DNA of 64,000 nt from contig NZ_BONE01000046.1 in assembly GCF_016862555.1 (NCBI RefSeq), positions 1 to 64,000 on the forward strand, written 5' to 3'. Origin of the DNA: Asanoa siamensis. Lineage in GTDB: Bacteria > Actinomycetota > Actinomycetes > Mycobacteriales > Micromonosporaceae. This document shows positions 36,991 to 45,576 of this stretch, piece after piece (the stretch's first letter is position 1; the number at the start of each line of letters is the position of its first letter). The translations under genes and the position numbers were made by a program. The notes under the pieces were generated by a model, which made no database searches, was not told where the DNA came from, and saw nothing but the letters and a program-made list of their open reading frames with translations.

Positions 36991-38040
36991 TCAGAGGACG
37001 AGGCGCAGCTGGTCGGTGTAGGTCGGCTCGCGCAGGATCCGATGGATTGTCGGCACGGCGTGGTTTTGTAGGGCCTGGTCCACGATGGTGAACGTCGTGG
37101 GCATGACCTCGTGTCGTTTCCAGCGGCCACCAAAGTCGCTGATCATGCCGTTGGTTGGGTCTCGGTTGGTGTCGTGTTGACGGTCGACCAGGCCGAAGGC
37201 GTGGAGCTGGCGGGCGCTGCGCCAGGTGTTCTCCTTGAGCCCGAACTGGCTCCCGCGGGTGGTTGACGCCGCGTAGATGCCGGTGTTGAGGTGGGTGAGC
37301 GGGAACTGCGCGCGCTTGAACGACAAGGCGAGGAACGCCGCGATTTCGGTGTTGGTCAGGGCGAAGGCCCACAGGCTGGTGAAGAAATGCCGGGAGATCC
37401 GCACCCCCGCGCCGCTCTCGGGCACGGTGTAGCGCGGCCCGTACACCGGTGTGCTGGCCTCGGATCGCAGCTGCAGGTGGTCGTAGTCGCGCCGAGCAGG
37501 CCGCCGTTTCTCGCGGCCGACGCGGACCAGACCGTGGGGGTCGTCGAGCACGCGTAACGCCTTTTTGATCTGTCTGGCGCGCAGGTCGGCGGCCTGCCGG
37601 TAGTCCGAGCTCGAGTCGGACAGGACTAGCTTCTGCCAGCTCTGGTAGCGCTCGTCCTCCACAGCCTCGATCGTGCGAGGCAGCCGGACCGTCTCTCCGG
37701 GAGCGAATCGGCACTGCGCGTCGAAGAGCATCAGCAGCTCCATGCGCAGCGCGAGCCCTTGGGTCGGCACGAGTCGGGCCAGGGCTGGTCCTCGGGGATC
37801 GTCGGGGTGCTGGACGATGAACGCCGGCCGGAGGTAGATCCAGTCCGGCCGGCGGCCCGCCTCGGTGGCGCCGCGGCGTCCCCCGGTGTTCCACAGGTGC
37901 TCCAGATTCTGCTGGACCTCGACGTGCAGCGGCGTGCTGCCGCCCGGCCCGTCGCCCGCGCTCTGCAGCCGGTCGTTGATCGCGCTCCGCGGTGGCCGCG
38001 ACGCACGCGGCCGCGCCGGCGCGGTGGTCGCGTCCGTCAT
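36991..38040 (-). CDS. hypothetical protein with winged-helix-like region
   Basis: This 349-residue protein starts at an ATG that overlaps (ATGA) the small membrane gene upstream; longer upstream frames are shadows. Residues around 200-290 (RHFFTSLWAFALTNTEIAAF, then a helix-rich segment ending ARQLHAFGLVDRQ) look like a winged helix of the kind found in plasmid replication or phage regulatory proteins. The N-terminus is Pro/Arg-rich. I cannot name a family. A replication or DNA-binding role is possible. Confidence 0.6.
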   Translation of the reverse strand: MTDATTAPARPRASRPPRSAINDRLQSAGDGPGGSTPLHVEVQQNLEHLWNTGGRRGATEAGRRPDWIYLRPAFIVQHPDDPRGPALARLVPTQGLALRMELLMLFDAQCRFAPGETVRLPRTIEAVEDERYQSWQKLVLSDSSSDYRQAADLRARQIKKALRVLDDPHGLVRVGREKRRPARRDYDHLQLRSEASTPVYGPRYTVPESGAGVRISRHFFTSLWAFALTNTEIAAFLALSFKRAQFPLTHLNTGIYAASTTRGSQFGLKENTWRSARQLHAFGLVDRQHDTNRDPTNGMISDFGGRWKRHEVMPTTFTIVDQALQNHAVPTIHRILREPTYTDQLRLVL

Positions 38041-38228
38041 CGCCGGCTCCGACCTGCGTAGCGGGTGAGCTGCGACAGCACGTCGAGGCAATGACGGCGG
38101 GTGCGCGGCTTGCGTGCCGCCAGGGCCAGCAGGGCCACCAATACGACGCCGGCTGGCAGCACCAGCGCGGGGAGTATGGCCAACAGGGCCGTGGCGGCCC
38201 ATCCGGACTGGTCGTCGACGCCCAGCAT
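38037..38228 (-). CDS. small membrane protein
   Basis: This 63-residue protein has one or two hydrophobic helices (ALLAILPALVLPAGVVLVALLAL) and a basic tail. The ATG has GGGAG upstream. It is translationally coupled to the winged-helix-like protein after it. Confidence 0.55.
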   Translation of the reverse strand: MLGVDDQSGWAATALLAILPALVLPAGVVLVALLALAARKPRTRRHCLDVLSQLTRYAGRSRR

Positions 38229-38397
38229 GTGCGAGTCTCCCTACGTGCGGCAGAGTCCCCGCTCGCCGCTTCTTCCTACGGTCGAGGCGAGCGGGAGGCT
38301 CGTCTACCGGCCCGCCGATCAGCAGGCCCGACAGCAAGAGTGCCGTGCTCCGCCCCGGGTGTCTCGCCGCTGATCTTGAGGTGGCTGAGCGGGCTGA

Positions 38398-38443
38398 CCA
38401 CACCAGAACTACTGGAGCCTACGAAGCAGCAGTTCTGGTGTGG
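38398..38443. terminator. 13-bp perfect stem-loop in a 315-base gap
   Basis: CCACACCAGAACT (38398-38410) and AGTTCTGGTGTGG (38431-38443) are exact reverse complements with a 20-base loop. The stem lies in the 38229-38543 gap between two minus-strand genes, which otherwise shows no gene. It lacks a T tract, so it may be a terminator or an attenuating or protein-binding hairpin. Confidence 0.5.
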
Positions 38444-38543
38444 GCAGCGGGTCGTTGCGAACGCGCGCACAGAATTTTCGATCGAGCCGATGGTCGGCGG
38501 CGCCGTCCACGTTGGGCATCTGGAACAACGCGGGGGCGGTCGC

Positions 38544-39524
38544 CTACTCGGGCACCTCGCCCACAGTGGGGCCTGGTCCGCGCGGGTCATTCGTCTCCGC
38601 GGGCGCGGTGACGGTCGCCGCGATCCGGGTCAGGTGGAGCCAGAGCCGGTCGGGTGTGCCCGGGTGCCAGGCGGGGATCCGCTCGCCCTTGGTGGTCAAC
38701 TGCGCGCGCCAGGAAGTCGACCAGTTCTGGACGGCCACCAGGCGGGGGCCCTGATGGGCGTACTCCCGTTGTGGCCAGTCGTGCCGGACCGCTTGGCGCA
38801 GCACCCAGGTGTCGTCGCTCCAGTAGATCAAGGTCCTGCCGCCCAACACCGCGATCACCTCCTCGGTCACGTCGGCGGCCGGCACCGCGTTGGGATCGCG
38901 CAGTCGAGCCCGCGGTGAAACGAGGGACACGGTGACATCGAGCAGGGCCCGGCCATTGGCCGCGTCCACCGCGCGGATCCGCGCGGACAGCGGCGGCCGG
39001 GCACGCCCGGACGGCGTCGGCGGCGCACCGTTGCGCACGGCATGCAGGATGACCGCGCGGGGCTCGGCAAGAGCCTCAGCGACGCACTCGGCCGCGTGCC
39101 GTTGCGCACGCCGGGCCTCCTCCTGCTGGCCGCGTAGGCGCTGAATGTGTCGGCAGACCTGGCACAGCGGCTCGCCCGCCAGCGACCGCTCCGGCCGGCA
39201 GCCGCACTTCGCGCACTCGTAGACGCGGCCTGTGGCCCGGGCCGCGGCGGCCCGCAGCTGGGCCGCGCTCGCCGTGGTCGGAAGACACGTCTGCGGCCGG
39301 TAGAGGTCGACCAGCAGCCGAACGCGGCGGCCGCGGAAGTCATCCATCCAGACCCGGCCCGCGACCTGCGTGGGCTGGCGCGGGAACTCCAGCTCGGCGA
39401 GTTGCGCCCGGGTCAGCAGCCCGGGCGGCACCTGCCACCAGCCGTCGTACTCAGCGACGGCCGGAGCCGCAGGAGCGGCGAGCGCCGGCCCAGCGATCGA
39501 GGCTGCCGCCGTGGCCCCGGTCAT
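38544..39524 (-). CDS. hypothetical protein with four-cysteine zinc motif
   Basis: This 326-residue protein carries a zinc motif YECAKCGCRPERS with a second pair in LCQVCRH (about residues 125-150). An Arg/Ala-rich helix follows, then a C-terminal domain rich in Trp (LIYWSDDTWVLRQAVRHDWP). The start at ATG 39524 overlaps (ATGA) the small gene upstream. I do not recognise the family. The three genes from 40380 to 38544 form one operon. Confidence 0.6.
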   Translation of the reverse strand: MTGATAAASIAGPALAAPAAPAVAEYDGWWQVPPGLLTRAQLAELEFPRQPTQVAGRVWMDDFRGRRVRLLVDLYRPQTCLPTTASAAQLRAAAARATGRVYECAKCGCRPERSLAGEPLCQVCRHIQRLRGQQEEARRAQRHAAECVAEALAEPRAVILHAVRNGAPPTPSGRARPPLSARIRAVDAANGRALLDVTVSLVSPRARLRDPNAVPAADVTEEVIAVLGGRTLIYWSDDTWVLRQAVRHDWPQREYAHQGPRLVAVQNWSTSWRAQLTTKGERIPAWHPGTPDRLWLHLTRIAATVTAPAETNDPRGPGPTVGEVPE

Positions 39525-39673
39525 GCCGGCGCTCCCTGCTCTTCGGCGACCACCGCGACCTGGGCCATGACGAACGAGTTCTCGAGCACGTCGTCGATCT
39601 GCGCGGGGGTCAGCGCCGCGCACCTGCATCTGTCGGCCACGCCGTCCTCGGCGTCGAGGTCCTCATCTATCAT
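39521..39673 (-). CDS. very small acidic protein
   Basis: This 50-residue protein starts at the ATG at 39673 inside an ATGA overlap with the gene before it. It ends in an ATGA overlap with the gene after it, so it is tightly coupled on both sides. It is acidic with a CRC motif (VADRCRCAALTPAQIDDVLE). Function is unknown. Confidence 0.55.
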   Translation of the reverse strand: MIDEDLDAEDGVADRCRCAALTPAQIDDVLENSFVMAQVAVVAEEQGAPA

Positions 39674-40380
39674 CTCGCCGGCGACGGCGCCGACCGCGAC
39701 ACCGGGTTCCTCCCAGTGGTGCCGGTCAGGTCGCCCGGACGGCCGAAACCGTGTTGGCGGAGGAACATGCGCAACTCGGTCAGCCACGGCGCCGCGCCCT
39801 GCCGCAGATCGTCGACCACCGCGGCGGTCAGCAAGAGCACCGCCACCTGCTCCTCGTCGTCGGCGTAGACCAGCGGGCGGCCGTCCAGCTCGATCGTGGA
39901 GACCATCTCAGGCGCCGCACTGGCGGGAAGGGCGACGCGTTGCGGGCCCGCCGGGATGTCGACCTGGTGCGCCCACGCAACCGACGAGGGTTTGCAGGCC
40001 GCGTGGTACTTGTAGGTCGCCAGGTGGGCAGTGACGGGGGAGAGGTCCGGGTCGTAGGCGGCGATCACCAACGAGATGCTGGAGTCGCCGGTGCGGGCGT
40101 CGCCCGACTCTCCGCACCAGTCGCAGTCATATGCAGTGCTCACGTCGTTGTCGAGCCAGGCGAACAGGTCGGGATACCGCACGCCGCGCCAACCCTGGCC
40201 AGCGAACCAGGCCCGCACGTCGTCGGTGAGGATCCACCGGTGCCGCGGCTGGCGGACCTCGCCGGTCACGCTGACCCGGCGCAGCGCCTCCGTGTAGGAG
40301 ATCCCGGCCTCGGCGGCCAGGGCACGGGCGGCGTTCTTGGCGGAGGTGTGCCGGCCTCGCCCGCTCTTCTTGGACACCAT
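39670..40380 (-). CDS. hypothetical protein with CxxC motif
   Basis: This 236-residue protein has a basic N-terminus with a helix-turn-helix-like stretch (AARALAAEAGISYTEALRRV), then a CDWCGESGDA zinc-type motif, a beta-rich middle (SSISLVIAAYDP) and a helical C-terminus. The ATG at 40380 heads a three-gene operon. The N-terminal motif suggests DNA binding. No family is recognised. Confidence 0.6.
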   Translation of the reverse strand: MVSKKSGRGRHTSAKNAARALAAEAGISYTEALRRVSVTGEVRQPRHRWILTDDVRAWFAGQGWRGVRYPDLFAWLDNDVSTAYDCDWCGESGDARTGDSSISLVIAAYDPDLSPVTAHLATYKYHAACKPSSVAWAHQVDIPAGPQRVALPASAAPEMVSTIELDGRPLVYADDEEQVAVLLLTAAVVDDLRQGAAPWLTELRMFLRQHGFGRPGDLTGTTGRNPVSRSAPSPAR

Positions 40381-40921
40381 GACGTTTCGTCGCTTCCCGG
40401 CAGGCCCCACGCCCCTGCCGTGGTGGTCTCGTCACGGCAGACATCGTCGATCGTTGGCTGCGCGACCCGGTGGATCTTGGCCCGTGCTGCCGGACGCACG
40501 TGGGGGCGTCGCGGCGGGGCGGGTGCCGTCACAGCAACGGCATGGCGCCACGGTAGCGGACACCACCGACATAATCGCGGAGCCGGCGCGCTAGAAGGGC
40601 TCGGCGGGGACGGACCCGGCTCCGGTGAGCTTGACCGCGATGCGAGACAGCCCTGGAGATTTCGCGGGAAGGCCGGCAACCGTCCAGATCAGACGGGCCG
40701 GCCCGGCGCCGCCACCCCATCGTGGACGCCTCGCCGTGGGCGCCTGGCGCACTCCTACCATTGACCAGCATGGCGCCTCCGTAGTCAGTCCCGTCCGCTC
40801 GCTCACCGTTTCGCTCGGTGCCGTCCCCGGCTGAGGGTCGGTCACCAACGGCCCGCCGGCCTACACGACGTCGACGCCGTCCTCACCCGACCCCGCACCG
40901 ACGAGGAAAGAGCAGCCCCCG
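40381..40921. other. 541-base region without a credible gene
   Basis: Short open frames exist on both strands (for example minus 40591-40758) but all are Pro/Arg/Gly-rich and none has a good ribosome site. The region separates two divergent genes and should contain their promoters. I see no clear repeat. Confidence 0.5.
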
Positions 40922-41692
40922 ATGAACGACCAGCCGGACCCGACCGCTCTGCCGTCGCGGGTCACGTCAGCCGCGCACCAGGCCGCCGAGCTGCTCTTCG
41001 CCGCGCTCAGCCCAGACATGAGCGCGCGCCCCCGCCCCGAGATCGAGGCCTTGTGGTTCGCCGCCAAGCTCCTGGCCGCGGCGGCCGGCGACCTCGACTC
41101 CCCGGACAAGCCCGTCGACGAGCAGCGCCGAGAACGGTGGGAAGAGGTCACCAGCAACGCCGCATACATCACGGACAAAGCGCTGACGGTGGCAGCCGAG
41201 GGCCTGAGCCTGGAGAGGGCCGGCGACCGGCTGGGAAACCTCGACGCGATCGAGCAGGACGTGGCCACCACCGCGCGCGCGTACGCCGGCGTCGTGGAGC
41301 TCACCCCACCTGACTTCATGAACACCGGACGGCTCCTGACCGTGACGATCAGGCCCGACCTGCGCAGGAGCGTGTCGGTCACCGCAACCCGCGGCGCTGA
41401 CCCGATGCCACGCCAACACAGCGCGGCGACCCTGCTGCGCACCGCCCACCACCTACACCAACTCGGCAGTGCGCTCGGCGAGCTTGTCCTCGAGCCCGCC
41501 GCGGACGGCATCCCGATGTGCGGGCCGGCGGCGCACAAGGTCACCTGCCAGATCTGCGGGCGCACCGTGGGCGCCGACGTCGCGCGGACCATCGAGCTCG
41601 CCACGCCCTCATCCCGCAACCTCACCGTCTGCTCCACCACCTGCGCCCGGGCGGCCAACGCAGGCGAGTACGCCGAGACCGACCACCGCTGA
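40922..41692 (+). CDS. hypothetical protein with C-terminal zinc ribbon, paralogue of the gene at 28946
   Basis: This 256-residue protein matches the protein at 28946 over its first 190 residues (same helix blocks and ending). It adds a C-terminal zinc-binding module, CQICGRTVG and CSTTCARA. The ATG has GAGGAAAG upstream. The shared part occurs twice in this window with different tails, so it may be a module that binds a common partner. Function is unknown. Confidence 0.65.
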   Translation: MNDQPDPTALPSRVTSAAHQAAELLFAALSPDMSARPRPEIEALWFAAKLLAAAAGDLDSPDKPVDEQRRERWEEVTSNAAYITDKALTVAAEGLSLERAGDRLGNLDAIEQDVATTARAYAGVVELTPPDFMNTGRLLTVTIRPDLRRSVSVTATRGADPMPRQHSAATLLRTAHHLHQLGSALGELVLEPAADGIPMCGPAAHKVTCQICGRTVGADVARTIELATPSSRNLTVCSTTCARAANAGEYAETDHR

Positions 41693-41799
41693 CGCTCACG
41701 GGGCGCCATCTGAGCGCCGTTCGTCATTAGACTGATCCGCCGCAGCACGCATGACGACCGATATCCACGGCCGTCACCACGGGGGATGAGGCGGTTCAT

Positions 41800-42978
41800 G
41801 TGATCATGCGCCATCGGTTCAGGCACGTCGCACGTGGCACCGCGGCCCTCACGGTCGTCGCGCTTTCGACGCTCGTCGCGGCGCCAGCCGCGCACGCCAA
41901 CGACAACGTACGCGAGCTCTCCTGGCACCTCGACACTTTCAAGATCAACCAGGTTCACCGGATCAGCCAAGGCGCCGGCGTCGTCGTCGCCGTCATCGAC
42001 AGCGGCGTCAACGCCAACCACAGGGACCTGCGGGGCCAGGTCTTGCCAGGCAAGGGGTTCGGGACCGGCGCCGGACCCGACGGCCGCACCGACGTCGACG
42101 CCGAGGGCAGTCATGGCACCTCGATGGCCAGCATCATCGCGGGCAAGGGCGGCGGACCCGACCACATGTTGGGCATCGCGCCGAAGGCCAAGATCCTGCC
42201 GGCGAACGCCGGTGCCGGCAGCAACGGCCAAGGCTCGCAAGCGCTGGTCCAGGCCATCCGCTGGGCGACCGAGCAGAAGCCCGGCGTGATGAACCTGTCC
42301 CTCGGCACCGACGCGACAGGCACGCCGGACCCAGAGCTGCTCGATGCCATCGCCGATGCCGTGCGCAACGACATCGTGGTGGTCGCGAGCGCCGGCAACA
42401 GCGGCGCCGACGTCGCCGCCACCGCCAAGGTGCCGGGCGTCATCGCGGTGAACGCCGTCGACCCCGACAACGAGGTCTCGCCGCTGACCAACCACGGCCC
42501 GTCGCTGGCGATCGCGGCGCCGGGCGCAAACATCACCGTCGCCGTCAACCGCGGCGCCACCAACTACGCCTACGTGACTGACGCCGCGACCAGCCCCGCG
42601 GCCGCGATGGTGTCCGGCGTCGCCGCCCTGGTGCGCGCCCGCTACCCCGACCTGGACGCCGCCAACGTCGTCAACCGGCTCCTCAAGACAGCGACCGACC
42701 GTGGGCCGAAGGGCCGCGACGAGTCATACGGCTACGGCGTAGTCAATCCCCTCGGCGCCCTCACCGCCGACGTCGCCACCGTCGACCACAATCCCCTTGG
42801 CACGCCGACGGCAGCCACAGCGCTCGCTAGTGACCCCGCAATTGCGGAGGTCCCGGACCGGGCCGATACCGGCAACGGCTTCCCCACGCTGGTCGTCGCG
42901 ATCGTCATAGCAGCTGTTGTGATCCTCGTGCTCGCCTTCGGTGTGGCTGTTCTCGTGCGCGGCAGATCTAGGACGTAG
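41800..42978 (+). CDS. membrane-anchored subtilisin-like protease (mycosin-like)
   Basis: This 392-residue S8 serine protease has a signal peptide to about residue 33 (ending APAAHA) and the catalytic triad: Asp67 (VIDSGV), His105 (SHGTSMAS) and Ser near 264 (ATSPAAAMVSG). A C-terminal membrane helix (VAIVIAAVVILVLAFGVAVL) is followed by a basic tail. This is the layout of MycP mycosins. These act outside the membrane with type VII secretion, but no type VII genes are nearby. The GTG at 41800 or the ATG two codons later may start it. A truncated relative lies at 33886-34212. Confidence 0.9.
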   Translation: MIMRHRFRHVARGTAALTVVALSTLVAAPAAHANDNVRELSWHLDTFKINQVHRISQGAGVVVAVIDSGVNANHRDLRGQVLPGKGFGTGAGPDGRTDVDAEGSHGTSMASIIAGKGGGPDHMLGIAPKAKILPANAGAGSNGQGSQALVQAIRWATEQKPGVMNLSLGTDATGTPDPELLDAIADAVRNDIVVVASAGNSGADVAATAKVPGVIAVNAVDPDNEVSPLTNHGPSLAIAAPGANITVAVNRGATNYAYVTDAATSPAAAMVSGVAALVRARYPDLDAANVVNRLLKTATDRGPKGRDESYGYGVVNPLGALTADVATVDHNPLGTPTAATALASDPAIAEVPDRADTGNGFPTLVVAIVIAAVVILVLAFGVAVLVRGRSRT

Positions 42979-43082
42979 CCGCACCAAGCTGAGCAGATGG
43001 TCCGACGGTGGCGGGACCACGGTATCGTCCCGTCCCTCTGTCCCCGTCCCGGTCGCGCGAAGGCTGCGTGTTGAGTTGAGGG

Positions 43083-43355
43083 GTGGCCAATGGTGGAGCC
43101 GCGCTGGCGCCAGCGGTTGTCGTGGACGTATCTGACGAGCCGCCCGACGGAGAGGACGAGGCACCGTGGAGCACCGATGATCTTCGGCTGCAGACGGCCG
43201 TCCGGGCGTTGTTGGCCTTGAGCGTCATCATGGCCATCACAGCGACGCTTGATGAGTTCGGCGTGACCAAGGTTGTGCGCTTCGTTGTTAGCTCCGTGCT
43301 GTGTGGTTTGGCATTCGACCGGCTGCGGGTGTGGCATCGCGGGAAGCGAACGTAG
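43083..43355 (+). CDS. small membrane protein
   Basis: This 90-residue protein has an acidic N-terminal third and two hydrophobic segments (VRALLALSVIMAITATL and VVRFVVSSVLCGLAF) before a basic end. GTG is the start. Function is unknown. It is convergent with the next gene, with a hairpin between them. Confidence 0.55.
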   Translation: MANGGAALAPAVVVDVSDEPPDGEDEAPWSTDDLRLQTAVRALLALSVIMAITATLDEFGVTKVVRFVVSSVLCGLAFDRLRVWHRGKRT

Positions 43356-43461
43356 CAAAACTCCGTCACCAGATCTCCTCCCGCGGGATCCGAGCGGCGC
43401 CCGACAGGATTGCCTGCTTCCGTGCCGGGTCGCTTTTCGAAACCCCGCCGGAGTCCCGTCA

Positions 43462-43480
43462 GGCGCCTCCGGAAGGCGCC
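43462..43480. terminator. GC-rich hairpin between convergent genes
   Basis: GGCGCCT (43462-43468) and AGGCGCC (43474-43480) pair exactly around a five-base loop. The hairpin sits between the ends of genes pointing at each other, where a two-way terminator is expected. No T tract is seen, as is common in actinobacteria. Confidence 0.55.
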
Positions 43481-43523
43481 ACCGCCGGCAACAGCGATCC
43501 CGGTGCGGGCACGACGACGAAGG

Positions 43524-43940
43524 CTACATCGGTGATGGGTACCAGGGCCGCCAATCGCCGGTTACGCCATCGCGCAGTTGCCGTGCGTACGCGTCGATCT
43601 GCGCGTCCAGAGTGGTCACCATGTCGGTGTGCCTGACCGGGTCGAAGGGCTCCCATTCCGGTGCCGAAAAGTCGACCGCGTCAGGGCTGTCGTGCACCGT
43701 GCAGTGCTGCTCCAGCCAGCGGCGGACCGTCGCGTCGTCGAGTCCGCCGCAGTCGTAAACGGTGATGAGGCCCCGGTCCGAGCGCAACTGCGTCCAGCCT
43801 GCCATCTGGCTGGTTTCGACGGCGTTGCGACAGCGCCGCCTCTTCTGGACGACGCGGGCAATGCACCGCAGCTCGATCATCCCGTCGGGCAGGTACCAGA
43901 TTCGGTCTCCGAGCTGGACGAGGTCAGGGCGTCGGGACAT
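43524..43940 (-). CDS. hypothetical protein
   Basis: This 138-residue protein is a single compact domain (VQLGDRIWYLPDGMIELRCI, later GLDDATVRRWLEQHCTVHD). No recognised motif is present. The ATG at 43940 is preferred; upstream in-frame sequence is low-complexity. It ends opposite the small membrane gene. Confidence 0.6.
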   Translation of the reverse strand: MSRRPDLVQLGDRIWYLPDGMIELRCIARVVQKRRRCRNAVETSQMAGWTQLRSDRGLITVYDCGGLDDATVRRWLEQHCTVHDSPDAVDFSAPEWEPFDPVRHTDMVTTLDAQIDAYARQLRDGVTGDWRPWYPSPM

Positions 43941-44139
43941 GTCCGCGACGGTAAACGACGCTGTCCGCTGGCGGGCGCGGGGACACGCGGGCGAAGGGCT
44001 GGCTCCCTCCGTCGGGTCCAACCACTGGGCGGGGGTCAGCGGCCCCCATGGCGCGGGGCACCTGAGTTCGGCGCGGCTTCGACCTGGGCGCTTGGAGCGC
44101 CGAGCCCCATGGGTCACACCACGAGGGGCACGTCCCTGT

Positions 44140-45576
44140 TCACGCTGTTGTGGGGGCAGCAGCGTGTGTCTGCTGGTCGGTGCGGAGCAGCAGGCGCTGC
44201 AGCTGGCCACCAGCGACGAGATCGGCCAGGTGTGCTGCGTAGAGAGAGAGCTCAACCGCCGCTGGCTCGAGCGATGGCGTCGCCGGTGGTGGTCGCCGGC
44301 CGCGGCCGCGGCGCTGGGCGGCGGGCGGGCTGGCGGCGAGGGCCGCCGCGCGGCGGTTGGCGAGTTCGGCGTCGATTCCGGGTAGACCGGTGGTCAAGAC
44401 GGGCAGATCAGCCGGTCGGCCGTCATGATCGAGGAGGAGCGGTTCGGCGGCAAAGACGACCGATGTTGGCTCCTGGCCGGCGATGCAGGCGCAGATCGCG
44501 GCGATCGCCGCCGCGGCGTGCCGGGCGGCTGAGGTCCGCACGAGGGCACGCAGGACCGGCTCGTGCTCGGCGAGCAGCGCGGTGCGCTGGCGCCAGTGGT
44601 CGGCGTCGAGAGCGTCGGCCGCGGCCCGCAGCACGTCGCGGTGTGCGGCCTCAGCGCTGATCGGCGGCGTCTGGTCGGTTGGACAATGGGGCGCCTCGTA
44701 TCGGGCACCGTCCCGCCGCAGCTCTTCACGCTGGGCGATGACGTTGTCGAGGCGCTGCCGCAGCGACCATGCCACGCTGCCCAGTGTGGACAGGTGTTTG
44801 TCGACCTCGCCTGGCCACGTGAGCCGCCCGGTTGGGTCGGGGGCCCGTACCGCCGGGTACACGCGGGCGTAGGTGGCGAAATGCCGCCGGTAGTGGTCGC
44901 GGCCGGCATCGTTGAGCGCCCAGCCCGGCGCGCCCGCGACGGCGTACTTGTAGCGGGATGCCGCCTGCGCGGTCAGGGCCACCCGCTCGATCAGCGGCCC
45001 CGTTTTGCGCTCCTCGAGGTATTGCCAGGCGGACCGTCGGGTGTCGGCGGGGACGCCGCCGGGCCCGGCCCGCCACAGCTCGACGATGACCTCCCACAGC
45101 CACTGCGAGACCAGGCCGCGCGGTGCCCTCCCGGCGTTGCGGTCGTCGACGCCGCTGGCCCGGGCGACCTGCCGGCCGCGGGTGGTCATCCGCAGCGACA
45201 GCAGCCGGGCCTGCGGCTGCCACCATCGCTGCGAGCCTTGCGGAACCTCTTCCAGGCGCTGGTCGACCAGGCCGAGGTCCGCGAGCTCGGCCGGGGCGGT
45301 CAGCAGTCGCCTGCTACGTCGGGTGGTCGCGTCCAGAGCGGCGCGCACCTTGCCGGGCGGTGCACCGGGTCCGGCATCGACGTACCCGAAGCGGTGCCAC
45401 CGCCATTCCTCAGCAGGCCGACGTCGCCGACCCTCCGACCAGGCGTCGCGCTCGTACGCCTCTGCCGCCTGGTCAACCACGTACGTGGCACGAAGCAGCT
45501 CCTGCTGGACCGGATTCAACATCGCCCACTGCTGCGAGGGCGGCGGCGCCGTCCTGCTGCCGGTCACCGCTCCCAC
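44140..45576 (-). CDS. large hypothetical protein, last gene of the 45.5-53 kb operon
   Basis: This 478-residue, helix-rich protein has an N-terminal part (LNPVQQELLRATYVVDQAAE) that looks like a winged-helix or MarR-like segment with a wing (SLRMTTRGRQVARASG). A Pro-rich region near the C-terminus is followed by a last helix. The GTG start overlaps the recombinase gene by 13 bases. Placement directly after the recombinase suggests a role in the same element. No family is recognised. Confidence 0.6.
   Translation of the reverse strand: MGAVTGSRTAPPPSQQWAMLNPVQQELLRATYVVDQAAEAYERDAWSEGRRRRPAEEWRWHRFGYVDAGPGAPPGKVRAALDATTRRSRRLLTAPAELADLGLVDQRLEEVPQGSQRWWQPQARLLSLRMTTRGRQVARASGVDDRNAGRAPRGLVSQWLWEVIVELWRAGPGGVPADTRRSAWQYLEERKTGPLIERVALTAQAASRYKYAVAGAPGWALNDAGRDHYRRHFATYARVYPAVRAPDPTGRLTWPGEVDKHLSTLGSVAWSLRQRLDNVIAQREELRRDGARYEAPHCPTDQTPPISAEAAHRDVLRAAADALDADHWRQRTALLAEHEPVLRALVRTSAARHAAAAIAAICACIAGQEPTSVVFAAEPLLLDHDGRPADLPVLTTGLPGIDAELANRRAAALAASPPAAQRRGRGRRPPPATPSLEPAAVELSLYAAHLADLVAGGQLQRLLLRTDQQTHAAAPTTA

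Noticed and set aside
40591-40848. Short minus-strand ORF in the 541-base gap
   Set aside because: Low-complexity composition and no ribosome site; not better than chance in this GC content.
40861-42495. 544-residue minus-strand open frame over the protease gene
   Set aside because: Antisense shadow of the subtilase and the 40922 gene, with no domain pattern and no ribosome site.
41800-42978. Type VII secretion locus around the mycosin-like protease
   Set aside because: No EccB, EccC, EccD or WXG100 genes are visible in the window.
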